From assembly GCA_013115125.1 (NCBI GenBank), contig JABANN010000321.1, forward strand, positions 1 through 39,593: a DNA stretch of 39,593 nucleotides, read 5' to 3'. A program made the position numbers and the translations under genes. The DNA comes from Perkinsus olseni. Taxonomy: Eukaryota; Perkinsozoa; Perkinsida. Below, one piece after another: positions 1-9,327 of this stretch. The notes under the pieces are model-generated. The model saw only the letters and a program-made list of their open reading frames with translations. It was not told where the DNA came from and searched no databases. The number at the start of each line of letters is the position of its first letter. The first letter of the stretch is position 1.

Positions 1-182
1 ACGAGCCTGCATTGTGTAACTGTCGGCGGGCGAGCTGCAGTCAGATGGATAGACCATAGTTCATAAAATAAGTAGAATATAAGGGGGCGTAAGGCAGCAA
101 GACGTGAGTCTTGCGTCTTCGAATAATACACATACCCTACAGAAAGAAACGAACAAAGGCTCGTAAGTTAGCCTTGCTTCCT

Positions 183-204
183 CTGGGAGTCTCCCAGTGG
201 GAGA
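183..204. mobile_element. 22-base hairpin footprint, octamer CTGGGAGA
   Basis: Octamer interrupted by its own reverse complement plus a second copy of its inner six bases; no mismatch. Read as a DNA-transposon excision scar. Confidence 0.8.
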
Positions 205-515
205 GCAAGTTTCCAGGAACACCACAAGGAGGTCTCCGAGCACGTTCCCGCATCAGTAAATCACAACTCGTTCGTCCTTGAACTTGCCCCATAACTGGAC
301 CTGCATGTTAACCTTAAAAAAGCAAAACCGTATCAAGAACTGGGATTAGATTTCCATCTCAATTTCAGGCCGGAAGGGGGAAAATATCGATCATCAGAAA
401 TTGAGAAATGAATCGGAAGTGACAATCCTTGGAATAGATCGGGAAGTGTTGTAGAGACGGTGGGCGAGCGATAGACAAAGATCTTCGAATCTTTATACAC
501 AGATGTCTGAAGTGA

Positions 516-537
516 CTGATGCGGCATCAGTGATGCC
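516..537. mobile_element. 22-base hairpin footprint, octamer CTGATGCC
   Basis: Core-linker-inverted core-linker-core architecture, all pairs perfect. Confidence 0.8.
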
Positions 538-692
538 TCGGGATTGAACGATCGATGAGTATATTCATATTTGCCATGGAGTAATAGGCGATAGAGCATT
601 CGGTGGTAAGTTGAATTGTATGTATTTTTACACTTCAACCCGCAGAAGAAATTCGCCCCAGAGCATTATAAACACAATTCAGGGAAGATACC

Positions 693-714
693 CTCTCATC
701 ATGAGAGTCTCATG
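693..714. mobile_element. 22-base hairpin footprint, octamer CTCTCATG
   Basis: Perfect example of the 6-1-6-1-6 alternating architecture with outer bases pairing to the two centre bases. Confidence 0.8.
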
Positions 715-1037
715 TTAGGATAACTACAGATGTTCATTTGTTTGAAGAGCAAGGAGCCCTAGACGGCTCAAACTTTGACTCTCCCGAAAGCACGGCCATG
801 GATGGATTCAACTTGAACCAAGTTGAACCGTTGAAGTCTTGAACTGCAAGACGTGCTTAGTAAAGGGCCCCGTAGAAGAAAAAAATCAGACCGTGAATTT
901 ATCACTGGCAGGGAGAGAGCAACCTACAGCTAACTTCGAGGACAAAATCATCACCTCTCAACCTCCAACTCAGTAGGTTGGAAGCAATAACCATCACCCT
1001 TGTGATAAAGACCATAACAGACTCCACCGCCCTTACA

Positions 1038-1059
1038 GTAAGAGGCTCTTACTAAGAGC
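1038..1059. mobile_element. 22-base hairpin footprint at the carbonic anhydrase stop, octamer GTAAGAGC
   Basis: Perfect architecture. It supplies the premature TAG of the carbonic anhydrase frame (1052-1054, minus strand). Confidence 0.85.
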
Positions 1060-1651
1060 CGTACTTAGAAGCACCACAGGATGACAGACCATCACATACA
1101 CGATGACAGTAAAGGTTCACCTCCTCCTTCAAGCCTTCGGTTATATAAATCTTACGACCGTTCAATGGTTGAGCATCTCTATAGTTGGGGGCGATGACAT
1201 CTCCATCGGGGCCAACAGCAGACCTTAGCACTTTCATCTGATCCTCACTGATTGTCATCGTCGTCTTCGCCACATGCCAGAGAACATTCTCATCACAGGT
1301 AGGTATGGTGATGGAACCATCATAACCAAAGTACTTTGTACTCGCCTCCTCGGGCATCAAACCATACAAGTCGATGGACTCAACAGTCTGACTAACGGTC
1401 TTCACGGCTTTGAGAATCTTCTCAATCTCGGGGTTGGCCTCGCCAATCTCAAAATTGACGCTGAAGAGAGCCAGGCCACCAGGCTTCCCCTTAGCATTCC
1501 CGAAACTTCCATATTTCTCGTTGTAATGAACGAAGTCGAGTCCCATTGGATAGGCCATACCTTCGAATAGATGCTCGCTGCCTGCCTCGTCGGTCAAGCC
1601 CCAATGAGCGTGGAAGTGCTCCAAAACAAAAGTGTCTTCTTCGAACATACG

Positions 1652-1673
1652 CACGTTAGTAACGTGACGTTAC
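1652..1673. mobile_element. 22-base hairpin footprint inside carbonic anhydrase, octamer CACGTTAC
   Basis: Perfect architecture. It adds 14 bases inside a conserved enzyme domain and shifts the frame just before the first zinc histidines. Confidence 0.9.
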
Positions 1674-1944
1674 TCATATTGTATCCCTTCTGCTCCGCTA
1701 ATACATTAATACCATAATTAGTGATACTCAAACCAGCTTCATCAATTTGACCATAATTGATCTGAAGATCTTCCAAAATGACCGACTGGTCGACAGCAGC
1801 GATCTCAATGGATATCGGTGATTGAGATTTACCCTCGGCACACATACCAGGCCAGGCAGACTGATCATCATAGGACCAATCAGAACCAGTAGCAGTGATT
1901 ATGATCTGACACAGGGTGGAGATGATGGTGACGCACTTCATCAC

Positions 1945-3282
1945 AGGATGAGAATCAACTGGAGAGTAGTTTTTTCGAGGGATCGGACAATTGCGAATTC
2001 ATCCACATCCGGGGTTGAGCTCGTTCGAGTGAATCCTGGTTTCATCGAAAATTACGGTTGAATGACTCGAAACACGAGAACGTATTGCGCTCAACGTAAC
2101 AGCACTTGAGCTTCGAGTTCGGAGTACAACATCAGAGCAGACATGGGGTATGGGGAAGGTCTGTCGAGAACCCAGTGTAGAAGTGGCACTCAACTTGAGT
2201 TCGGGCTGAGTGACAGAAAAGGTCTCCCAGAATATGCCATGCTCAACATGGATTTCGAGTTCTGGAATCCTCTCGTAAACAGCCTCAGAAACCCGCCTCA
2301 GAGTGCCGCACGGTTACTCAAACGACCACACGCATCATGCATGTGCGTCACGCATGCACAGCACGCCATGTGCTCCTCTCCAAGCAAGATATATAGCAAG
2401 TTCGGGTCGGTAGTCTCAGTCTACCTCACGGAGATTTCAGTCGAAAAACGAGAGAGCACTGAACGCCCGGTGATTCCCAGGTGCATCTGCTATCCGGTGC
2501 TAGACGACTCGAGCTTGCCATGCTTGGGAGTAGCCCGCTATAGATGGAGACTGTCTCTAGGACAAGGGAGCACAGTAGAGTACAGCGCCACGCTTCAGTG
2601 GAATAAACCTTTGAGTGTACGAGCTTATAGTGTGCACAATACCGACTTTCCGAGGAATATACGAGTTGAACTCGTACACAGGGAACCCTCAGGTGAACGA
2701 GATTCATGTGTATGACCCATCATGGGCCGCCGGCCCGTCACTCCTTGCGCCTTGCCCTGGGGTCGTGCCTTGCGTACTTACCCGCTCGCTCGTGCTCCGC
2801 CAGCGGCACGCTGTCACGTTCACGCGTCACTCTGGCTTCCCTCCCCCTCGTGCACGATCCGTGCTCTTTTCCTCGGTGCTTGTTCCTTGGCGCCTCCCCC
2901 TGTACTCGCTCCATTATGTACTCGAGTAACTTGAGGCTGGGACCGCCATACCTCTTGCGGTACGAGAGGTCGAGCATGAGTCACGCTACGGCTCTCTGTG
3001 ACTCGCCCGAACACGACAGTGTTGTGCGGCCACCACTATCCGCGCGTTGTCGAAGCGTCCTTGGCGCTGCCTTCTAGTCGGTCATCCCGCAACTTCCCAG
3101 CTACCCACCACCTGTCGCGACACGACCGCAGGTGCTGTGCATCACCGACAGATCGTAGGCTGCGGACATCATCAATACCATCCAAGTTGTGATGGTATTG
3201 TGACAGTACTTGCAGTAAAATCTACGAACGCTTGGAGCTCGGCATGGGAACATTCTCCGCTCCGTCGTGAACTAACCTTTTT
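1945..3282. other. Gene-poor stretch with GC-rich segment
   Basis: No gene recognised. About 2700-3080 is visibly richer in G and C than its surroundings. A frame at 2617-2715 shares a VYE...VNEI.VY pattern with a frame at 38651-38785 and may be a relic of the same family. An inverted repeat of 10-base arms lies at 3172-3200. Confidence 0.4.
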
Positions 3283-3666
3283 ATGAAGTGCTCGGAATTC
3301 CCAGTCGAAGCCTACACTTGCTCGTTCCCCGTTTCACATCTTTCTAGATGGCATAGGGTAATGAGAGAAGCGGAAGAAGCAACGTACGAAGACTTTTTGA
3401 AATATACTCTCACTCAACTCAAACTCTCTATCGAGGGCCCTTCGGCGAGGGGACTTACAAGTCAAGTACGCCTTTCCAAGGCCTATTGTATTTTAGCGCG
3501 CGCTGGCGAAATTGATTTTACTAAGGCATATGATATGCCGCATATCTTGGCGCCGGTGATCGGTCGCTCTGCGAAAGTGATCTTACTAAACGCGAAATGG
3601 TGTAAATCAATTTCTCCTTATAGCGAGGATAAAGAGCAGCTTGTGAGCCGCTTGAGAGCCTCCTGA
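3283..3666 (+). CDS. Unidentified open frame, 127 aa
   Basis: An ATG-started frame of 127 codons, longest in this stretch, with plausible amino-acid composition but no motif I recognise. There is no signal peptide or membrane segment. It may be part of a decayed gene or a chance frame; a 22-base footprint lies 23 bases after its stop. Confidence 0.25.
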   Translation: MKCSEFPVEAYTCSFPVSHLSRWHRVMREAEEATYEDFLKYTLTQLKLSIEGPSARGLTSQVRLSKAYCILARAGEIDFTKAYDMPHILAPVIGRSAKVILLNAKWCKSISPYSEDKEQLVSRLRAS

Positions 3667-3688
3667 TGATGGCTCGGGAAAGGACTTA

Positions 3689-3710
3689 AACAGGACTCCT
3701 GTTACAGGAG
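3689..3710. mobile_element. 22-base hairpin footprint, octamer AACAGGAG
   Basis: Perfect 6-1-6-1-6 architecture, just downstream of the unidentified frame. Confidence 0.8.
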
Positions 3711-3870
3711 CAGAGATAACGCAAGCGGCAGAGACACGCCAACTTTGCAACAGCGCTCTGTGTTCAACACGACACAGAGTGTCGGAAGGATCCTAGTTCT
3801 TCGCCTTGTGTTTGCGTACACTAGCACGCAGACTCACACAACGCTGCCAACCCTGAAGTTTCCGAAAGCT

Positions 3871-3935
3871 CGTGCCGGGGTTCGAACCCGCGACCTTTAG
3901 ATTTGAAACGGAAGAGGTTTTCATGTGAAGGTGAT
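3871..3935 (-). repeat. tRNA-like T-arm sequence
   Basis: On the minus strand the T-arm reads CGCGGGTTCGAACCCCG, a perfect stem around a B-box core, preceded by an anticodon-arm-like segment. No pairing acceptor stem was found, so it looks like a tRNA-derived repeat rather than a tRNA gene. Confidence 0.5.
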
Positions 3936-4064
3936 AGAGTAAATTGCAGAGCTCGTTTCGTTTCATTTTCATAGTAACACCATCTAATGCATTGAGTTGG
4001 CAATTTCAATCAGTATCTTTCCGCATATCTTCAACCTCGCAAGATTCATGTAGGTTGAGTTTTC

Positions 4065-6637
4065 ATGGATTCCCTCAATGACATCTCGGATGTGTTCCAA
4101 GAAGCAACTCGGACGAAAAATGAAATAGACGATCTGCTCGGCCGAATGGAGGAGGCAGGTAGTATCTATGGTCGAACACTGGGGAGTATCTTCAGGTTGA
4201 AGATAGGAAAGTATCTTTAGGTTGAAGATAAGAAAGTATCTTTAGGTTGAAGATAGGAAAGTATCCTTAGTTTGCCTAAAAACTTCATGTCCAGCAATCC
4301 TGGGGTTTAGTATCCGTAGGCTGACTATGGTTTAGTATCCGTAGGCTGAGTGTGGTTTAGTATCCATAGGTTGATTATAGTGTACCGCGGAATATGCAGG
4401 GATGTGGTCGTTAGAAACGTCCAACTCTATCCGTGCCATGGACTCTCGCCGCCCCACTGCCGCCTCGATCCGGCCACTGGTTTCAGAAATTTCGACCAGT
4501 GCAAGAAATTTCTTTTGTTAAGATTATCTTTCCGTATGAATTTCTAGAAGGCCAGTCAGAATAGTATTCAGGGGACGATGAACCAATCCTGAGACTCAGA
4601 GTCGATTCTGGAAACGCCTCATTTTACGTGTAAGAAACAATTCCAGAACCGATTATCCTGAGCTTCAGAATTGGGTCCTTGAACGTGATCCAGATGCAGG
4701 ATGCCTATCGAATAAAGTGTCTGACTAGGGAACATGTAGACAACAGCCGACTGCTACTCAGCACGCGTCCGTAGCGGTGTTCGACAAAAAATCGTGAAAC
4801 TCGGAATCTATTCTGGACCCGCATTCTATATTGTAAAGATCAATTCTACACCTCTTCCCGAGCAAATAGAAAGTTAGATGGATAATTAGTACGATACGAT
4901 TAACTAGATCGAGCTGTAGAATCGATTCTGACTTCCAAAATTAGAACCGGGGCTCCGTCGGGAACACTGAGTTGCTCAGGCCTGAGCACGTCTCGAAGCA
5001 GCAGCCTCAGTACACCGGCCAATCGGCCTGCCTCTGAGGGCAGCGAGGTTGCAGTACAGCAGCGGATGGCGATGTTGATGCAGCAGCTGGTGAAGTTGAC
5101 CAACCGTCTGGAGGAGTTGGCAAGGGGACCGCAGGGAAGCCCTATGTGGCGGAAGAGGGCAGCAAGAATGCGTAGGGAAGGGCCTCGAGTGTCGCTGGAA
5201 TCTTCTGTGCTTGCCGCGACCTTAGAATGTATCGTGTTAATTATCTAGGGACTCTGAGCTCAGACTAGGGGCAAGTTGGGGGGTGTTCTTCAGATTGTTT
5301 TTACACCGTTGTTTCGCGCGTTGTATGTTAACGAATATCTTAGGTTGATCCTTGCAGGAGACAGTTATAAATATCTTAGGTTGATCCTTGCAATAGATAG
5401 TTGTATCTCTCTCAGGCGACGACGTTGATGGTATCAAAGTCTCCACAGATCGTCTGTTAAATCACATTTTTCGTACACGGCAACGAGAGAAGCTTTTCGG
5501 CGCCAAAAATTCGAACGAAAACGGCGAAGATCAAACAGCAGAATCGCAGTTATTGCGAGAGCGCCAAGCCCTACAGCAGAGCGCGGGGATGCTGGATAGC
5601 ATCTTGGGGCAGGGTCATGCTACATTGGGAAAAATGACGCAACAGAACACAGTGTTGAAGGTAGTACGAAGAGGGCGGAGGGTGGTAGGGTTTTGAGAAT
5701 TGTCAGTGGGAAAATGGGAATTTCTTCTGTTCGACACAGTAATTCTGAAAATTCTAAATCGATTTGTACGCGCGAACTGAGGGTCCCAGTCCGGTTTTAT
5801 ATGCCGGGGTTAGCTCGGTGAATGGTACTTTTTTTATCTGCATAAAGCAAGTTTTGAAATTTTTCTGCTTAGCCGAAATATTTACCATTACGTGGCTTCG
5901 AGCAAGACTTGGCTCGGCACTGATGGTGAGAATTCCCCCCGAGTATCTTCGACAAAGATTCTCCATGATCTCGGGGCTTCGGCGAAAGATTCTCGCAGTT
6001 GCCATAATATATTCTGCGCACGGTGAAGAATTGTATCGTTACAGTATGTTGAATGATCGATGCAGAATCGAGAGGAATCTTAGGTCGAAGCATGCTCTTC
6101 TCAAGTTGATTACGATTATTCCGGATGCCATTCTTCTTCAGACGACGCGACGTAAAATGTATGACGTCCTGAACGCTGTTGGTCTGTCGTCAACACTCAG
6201 CACGAGTATTGACCGGAGGCAGAGGGTGGACGCCTGGATTGTTCGGGGAGGAATGGTACGATTAATTTGGAATTGAGAAAATAGCACTGTTTAGTTTTTT
6301 TGTTGAAGGCAATCTAAATAATTTCGTGGCGCGCGAGAAAAGCGACGATTGTTTGAAAGTTTGTACAGTTCGTAGTGGAACGATTCTATCTCGGGTTACG
6401 TGTCTTACGAGAGTAGCAATTTCCTGGCGCGCGAGAAATGTAGCAGGTCGAAGAGCATAGCCTATCTTTGTGCTGCATGTTCAGGTTTTGTAAACTCGTT
6501 TACTTCGTAGTCGTAGGAGCAATTTCGTGGCGCGCGGGAATTATGGTAGATCCGAGAGCCCAGTCCGTTGCTGTTTTCAGGTCTTCGTCGTGGCCCTGTT
6601 TTTCATCCTTTATTGGTTCCTCCGTGCTGGGAGATGA
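4065..6637 (+). CDS. Golgi Qb-SNARE, membrin/GOSR2 type (5 exons)
   Basis: Exons 4065-4158, 4980-5171, 5416-5660, 6142-6255 and 6581-6637 join in frame to 233 aa, close to the about 210 aa usual for the family. All introns are GT-AG. The N-terminal helix starts MDSLNDISDVFQEA. Exon 3 ends with the SNARE-motif start (ERQALQQSAGMLDSIL). Exon 4 carries NAVGLSSTLSTSIDRRQRVD, matching the membrin GLSNTVMRLIEKR region. Exon 5 is a tail anchor (VFVVALFFILYWFL). Membrin acts in vesicle fusion between ER and Golgi. The exon 1/2 junction was chosen by phase and is the least certain. Introns 1, 2 and 4 contain repeats. Confidence 0.85.
4186..4270. repeat. 25-bp minisatellite array 1 in SNARE intron 1
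   Basis: Three full units start at 4186, 4211 and 4236, each beginning GTATCTT(C/T)AGGTTGA, with a decayed fourth at 4261. Confidence 0.9.
4310..4384. repeat. 25-bp minisatellite array 2 in SNARE intron 1
   Basis: Three units start at 4310, 4335 and 4360 (GTATCC(G/A)TAGG...). Same period and a related unit to array 1, so the two arrays probably share an origin. Confidence 0.9.
4591..4672. repeat. Foldback repeat (GAATCGATTCTGG family), copy 1
   Basis: An ACTCAGAGTCGATTCTGG-like left end and a right end near 4643-4672 in inverted arrangement; matches the copies at 26705 and 32255. Confidence 0.6.
4794..4856. repeat. Foldback repeat, diverged copy 2
   Basis: AAACTCGGAATCTATTCTGG left end and a weak right end. 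A further fragment of the same family lies at about 4915-4945. Confidence 0.45.
5335..5392. repeat. Direct repeat with ATCTTAGGTTGA core in SNARE intron 2
   Basis: ATATCTTAGGTTGATCCTTG occurs twice, 34 bases apart. The core matches the minisatellite unit in intron 1 and dispersed copies at 21946, 30054 and 31922. Confidence 0.8.
6320..6545. repeat. About 100-bp repeat, three units, in SNARE intron 4
   Basis: A segment reading ATTTC(G/C)TGGCGCGCG recurs at about 6321, 6420 and 6521, with weaker similarity between. Confidence 0.65.
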
Positions 6638-6919
6638 ACCCGAAGGAGATGGTGGTTTATACCGCTCGAAGAGGGAGGCTAACGACGCCGTGCCGTCGCC
6701 ACTGGAACACGCCTGATACATTTATCAATATGGTGCTGTTCTATTTGGGTTCAGTGGGAGTGGAATTTGGGGACAGCCGTTGCACAATGAGGGCTAGAGC
6801 TGGCGCATCGATATCTTTGTTCTCGGTGAGGTTCAAGGTTCGACTTAAGATTCCTTGAGGATAATGTATGACGCAGTGTCAGTTTAGTTGTGAAAGAGTT
6901 TTATTTTCACTCGAGGGAG

Positions 6920-9327
6920 ATGACTCGTAGCGTTCCGCTCCGATCAGTCACTTTTGCTCGGCACTTGTCCATCATCCAAGACGCCTCTTCTAAGAAGACT
7001 GGGTGTATTCAGTACAGGGTTCCGGGAGGGGTCCAAGGGCGTATCTTTTATCCGGCAGTATCCGAGGTTCATCAAGGGTATAAGCAAACTTTGTGGTTCA
7101 CGGATCTCGAAAGATATGCGTGAGTTGGGAATGGGTCTTAGTCGTAACGGGCTGACCATTCAGTCCGGTGGCAAAAAACCTTTCCGAGTTTGAAGATTGA
7201 AACGAGACCGGGCGCGTTAGAGTGGAAATTCGAAGGCTTTTCGAGCGATGGAATGTCCGACCGGACTTAATCGCAGATTTTTTCTGCTACACAAGTGAGA
7301 GGAAAATATTTTTTATTCGAAGCCTGGAGGAAAGTTATCAGTTTTTGGCTGTTTTCGGATCCCTGAGTTGCAGTCCGTGAGTTCTTCTTATCGAACCGCC
7401 GTTCAGGACTGGCCAGTTGGACGTCGGCCGAGCTTTGTTTAGAAGATCTCGAGTAATGCAGATAGTTGCTTCGATCTTGGAGTGGATGGTGAAGATTGTA
7501 GCCTATGTTTTGCCGAGGTAGCATCTTGCAATCTTGCATTTCCTTAACGCTGGTTATGTCTTCAGTCGTTTGTTCGTACCAAAGCTGAGCTCGACTTATG
7601 ATCGTATCGAACCGGTCGAGGAGGGGTCGCTGCCACTTGTGGTGTTCTCGCATGGACTGACTGGAAATGGCGATGAAAACGCTATGCTGTGCTCAGCACT
7701 GACTCGTAAGTATTTATAGTGATTAGTTGGGGAAGCACTTGCCTTTCCATCGGAAGGTCTCTGGTTCGATCCTCCCGCGTGTCGTTTAGGTGAAATTGTC
7801 GGAGGTGCTATTGTGGCGGAAGTCCATCATCAGGATGGCTCAGCCTGCGAGGCGGTGGACGAGGACGGCCACAAAATACCATATATTCCGGTGGGAGCTC
7901 TTATCCATGGTACCCAGGTTCGATCCCCGGTGGCTTGATTTTAGGACCCCATTGGAAGCCCGGACCCCAGAGATCTTCGGCCTAAGCAAGTGCGCCAGCG
8001 TGCAAATGAGATGAACTCGGTGGTCGAGTAATACTACAACTTTTGTAATTTATGTATGTGAATATCCAACGGTTTCAGATACCTCTGTGCGATCGGGTCC
8101 GGTGAGGAGAGGTCGGATCCCTTGCTGAATCGTGTGGCGAGGTTGATCGACCCTCGTCGTATTATCCCTGTTGGTTACTCCTTTGGTGGTGCTACTGTGG
8201 CTGAATATTGTAATAATCGGAAGAATCTTCGAAGCTCGAGAAATGTCGTCTCGATTGGAGTTTCTCTCGCGGGAATAAAACTGTTATTACTCCTTCTGAA
8301 ACGGTCGCATCCGGAAGAGATTGCCTCGAAATCAGGCTGGGAGAATCGAGCTCTGGGCAGGGTCGGCTTAGCTTGGTCTCTGCCCTCCAGAGTCTGGAGG
8401 TCTCAGTGTCTTTTAGAATGAATGCTGAGCGCGTCATTCCCTATTGTCTGCAGGTTCCACAGTTGGTCTGAAGAAAGTGGAGGATAAGTGTGTGCCGTGC
8501 GCGGTATTGATGGACCCGTGGACGTACGTTACCCCTAGGGACGGCTCTCAAGGGTTCAACTTCCCTGAGAGAGCACATAAAGAAGGTACCAACGGGCGTT
8601 CTGTTTTAGCGGTTAACGGGGATGGTTTAGTACCGACGAAGACCCTAGCTCGAATCTGAGTCCCTAACGTTTAAGCAATGTATTCTCGTCCCGTATCGAA
8701 GGTGACTCTTTCTATGTACTTCTGGTAACCGGTAGGTATCTGAGAGGTGCGGAATAATTTTCGAAACTTATTTTTCCGTGTGAGCCCTTTGCTGTGCTTC
8801 TGCGTTTCTTACCGCCTGTCTCTTGAGGTTGTATGAAGTTGTGGTCAGGAATCCAAACACCGACACTGATCCTCGGTAGCGAGGAGTTCTCTAAGTACCC
8901 CGGTATGCGTGCCGCTACTGTGAACTTGCATGATAAGAGCTTGCAACCTGGAAGTCGGCTCAGGGTACGATTTGGTGAAGTTATGGTATGTGCGAATGTG
9001 CGAGTATTCTAGGTAGTCGATAAGACAAGACATGGCAACTTCATGGAGCTTTGTTTTTGGATGCCGAAGTTCCTCGTGCCGGTCGCGGCTAGGATTGGAT
9101 TATACGATAAGAACAACAAATCTGCGAGAGGTGAGCGGAAGGTTCACTATTCTTTAGCGGAGCGAAGTTTTTCTTCTGCAGGTACGTACTGCAAAATCAT
9201 AGCGTCGATCGCTAATTTCATATTTCTGAATACGTCCTCTCACGCCCACAGTGCGTTGGCGTCGAAAAGAGTTGAGGAAATACCAAGTGAGAGCAAGATG
9301 AGCAAGAGGAACAATCTAAAGGAGTGA
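6920..9327 (+). CDS. PAF-acetylhydrolase-like esterase, copy 1 (9 exons)
   Basis: Exons 6920-7119, 7566-7705, 7790-7890, 7945-8027, 8079-8209, 8454-8585, 8849-8964, 9025-9130 and 9182-9327 join to 384 aa. The family (group VII phospholipase A2-like lipases) hydrolyses short or oxidised acyl groups. Landmarks in order: GRIFYPAV; VVFSHGLTGNG (oxyanion region); HHQDGSA; nucleophile Ser in GYSFGG (exon 5); likely catalytic Asp in VLMDPWTY (exon 6); likely catalytic His in TRHGNF (exon 8). All match serum PAF-AH order. The ATG at 6920 was chosen because the second copy is conserved from there; no signal peptide is seen, so probably intracellular. Introns 2 and 3 are tRNA-like. Exons 2-5 are nearly identical to copy 2 while exon 1 differs clearly. 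Confidence 0.85.
7706..7789 (+). repeat. tRNA-like intron (esterase 1, intron 2)
   Basis: An 84-base intron with a D-arm-like AGTGATTAGTTGG, an anticodon-arm-like hairpin and the B box GGTTCGATCC at 7763-7772. Confidence 0.65.
7891..7944 (+). repeat. tRNA-like intron (esterase 1, intron 3)
   Basis: A 54-base intron built around CCCAGGTTCGATCCCCGG, a T-arm with B box. Confidence 0.65.
8378..8399. mobile_element. 22-base hairpin footprint, decayed, octamer CTCTGGAG
   Basis: Two mismatches to the architecture; in intron 5 of esterase copy 1, absent from copy 2. Confidence 0.55.

Larger units (their letters stand above)
1..950. other. Gene-poor left edge
   Basis: I see no convincing gene here. 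The short open frames are unsupported. The stretch holds three perfect 22-base excision footprints (183, 516 and 693) and inverted repeats near 80-100 and 806-826. Confidence 0.5.
951..1944 (-). pseudogene. Secreted alpha-carbonic anhydrase, frame broken twice by 22-base footprints
   Basis: Alpha-class carbonic anhydrase (zinc enzyme, reversible CO2 hydration), probably secreted: the N-terminus starts at 1944 with a hydrophobic signal-like stretch. The family signature follows: a QSPISIE motif, the first two zinc histidines in EHFHAHWG, the third in FVHYN, and a YDGSITIPTC segment matching the conserved SLTTPPC region. The frame shifts at 1652-1673 and a stop falls at 1052-1054; both places are 22-base footprints. 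Leaving out the 14 extra bases at each site gives one frame of 321 codons ending at 951, with a Cys-rich tail (SKYGSYCK, VCYGLYHK, GYCFQP) after the enzyme domain. As written in DNA the gene is disabled, unless the inserts are removed from the RNA. The downstream half has no other stops, so the damage looks recent. Confidence 0.85.

Noticed and set aside
1652-1673. The 14 extra bases as an ultra-short intron (it contains TACTAAC on the minus strand)
   Set aside because: The same architecture occurs in many places outside genes and the boundaries are not GT-AG, so an excision scar explains more. RNA evidence could reverse this.
4186-4384. Regular 25-base repeats as a CRISPR array
   Set aside because: Units abut without spacers and lie in the intron of a eukaryotic SNARE gene.
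5764-6276. 170-codon plus frame in the SNARE locus as a separate gene
   Set aside because: It is intron 3 read through into exon 4; only the last part (from 6142) matches membrin.
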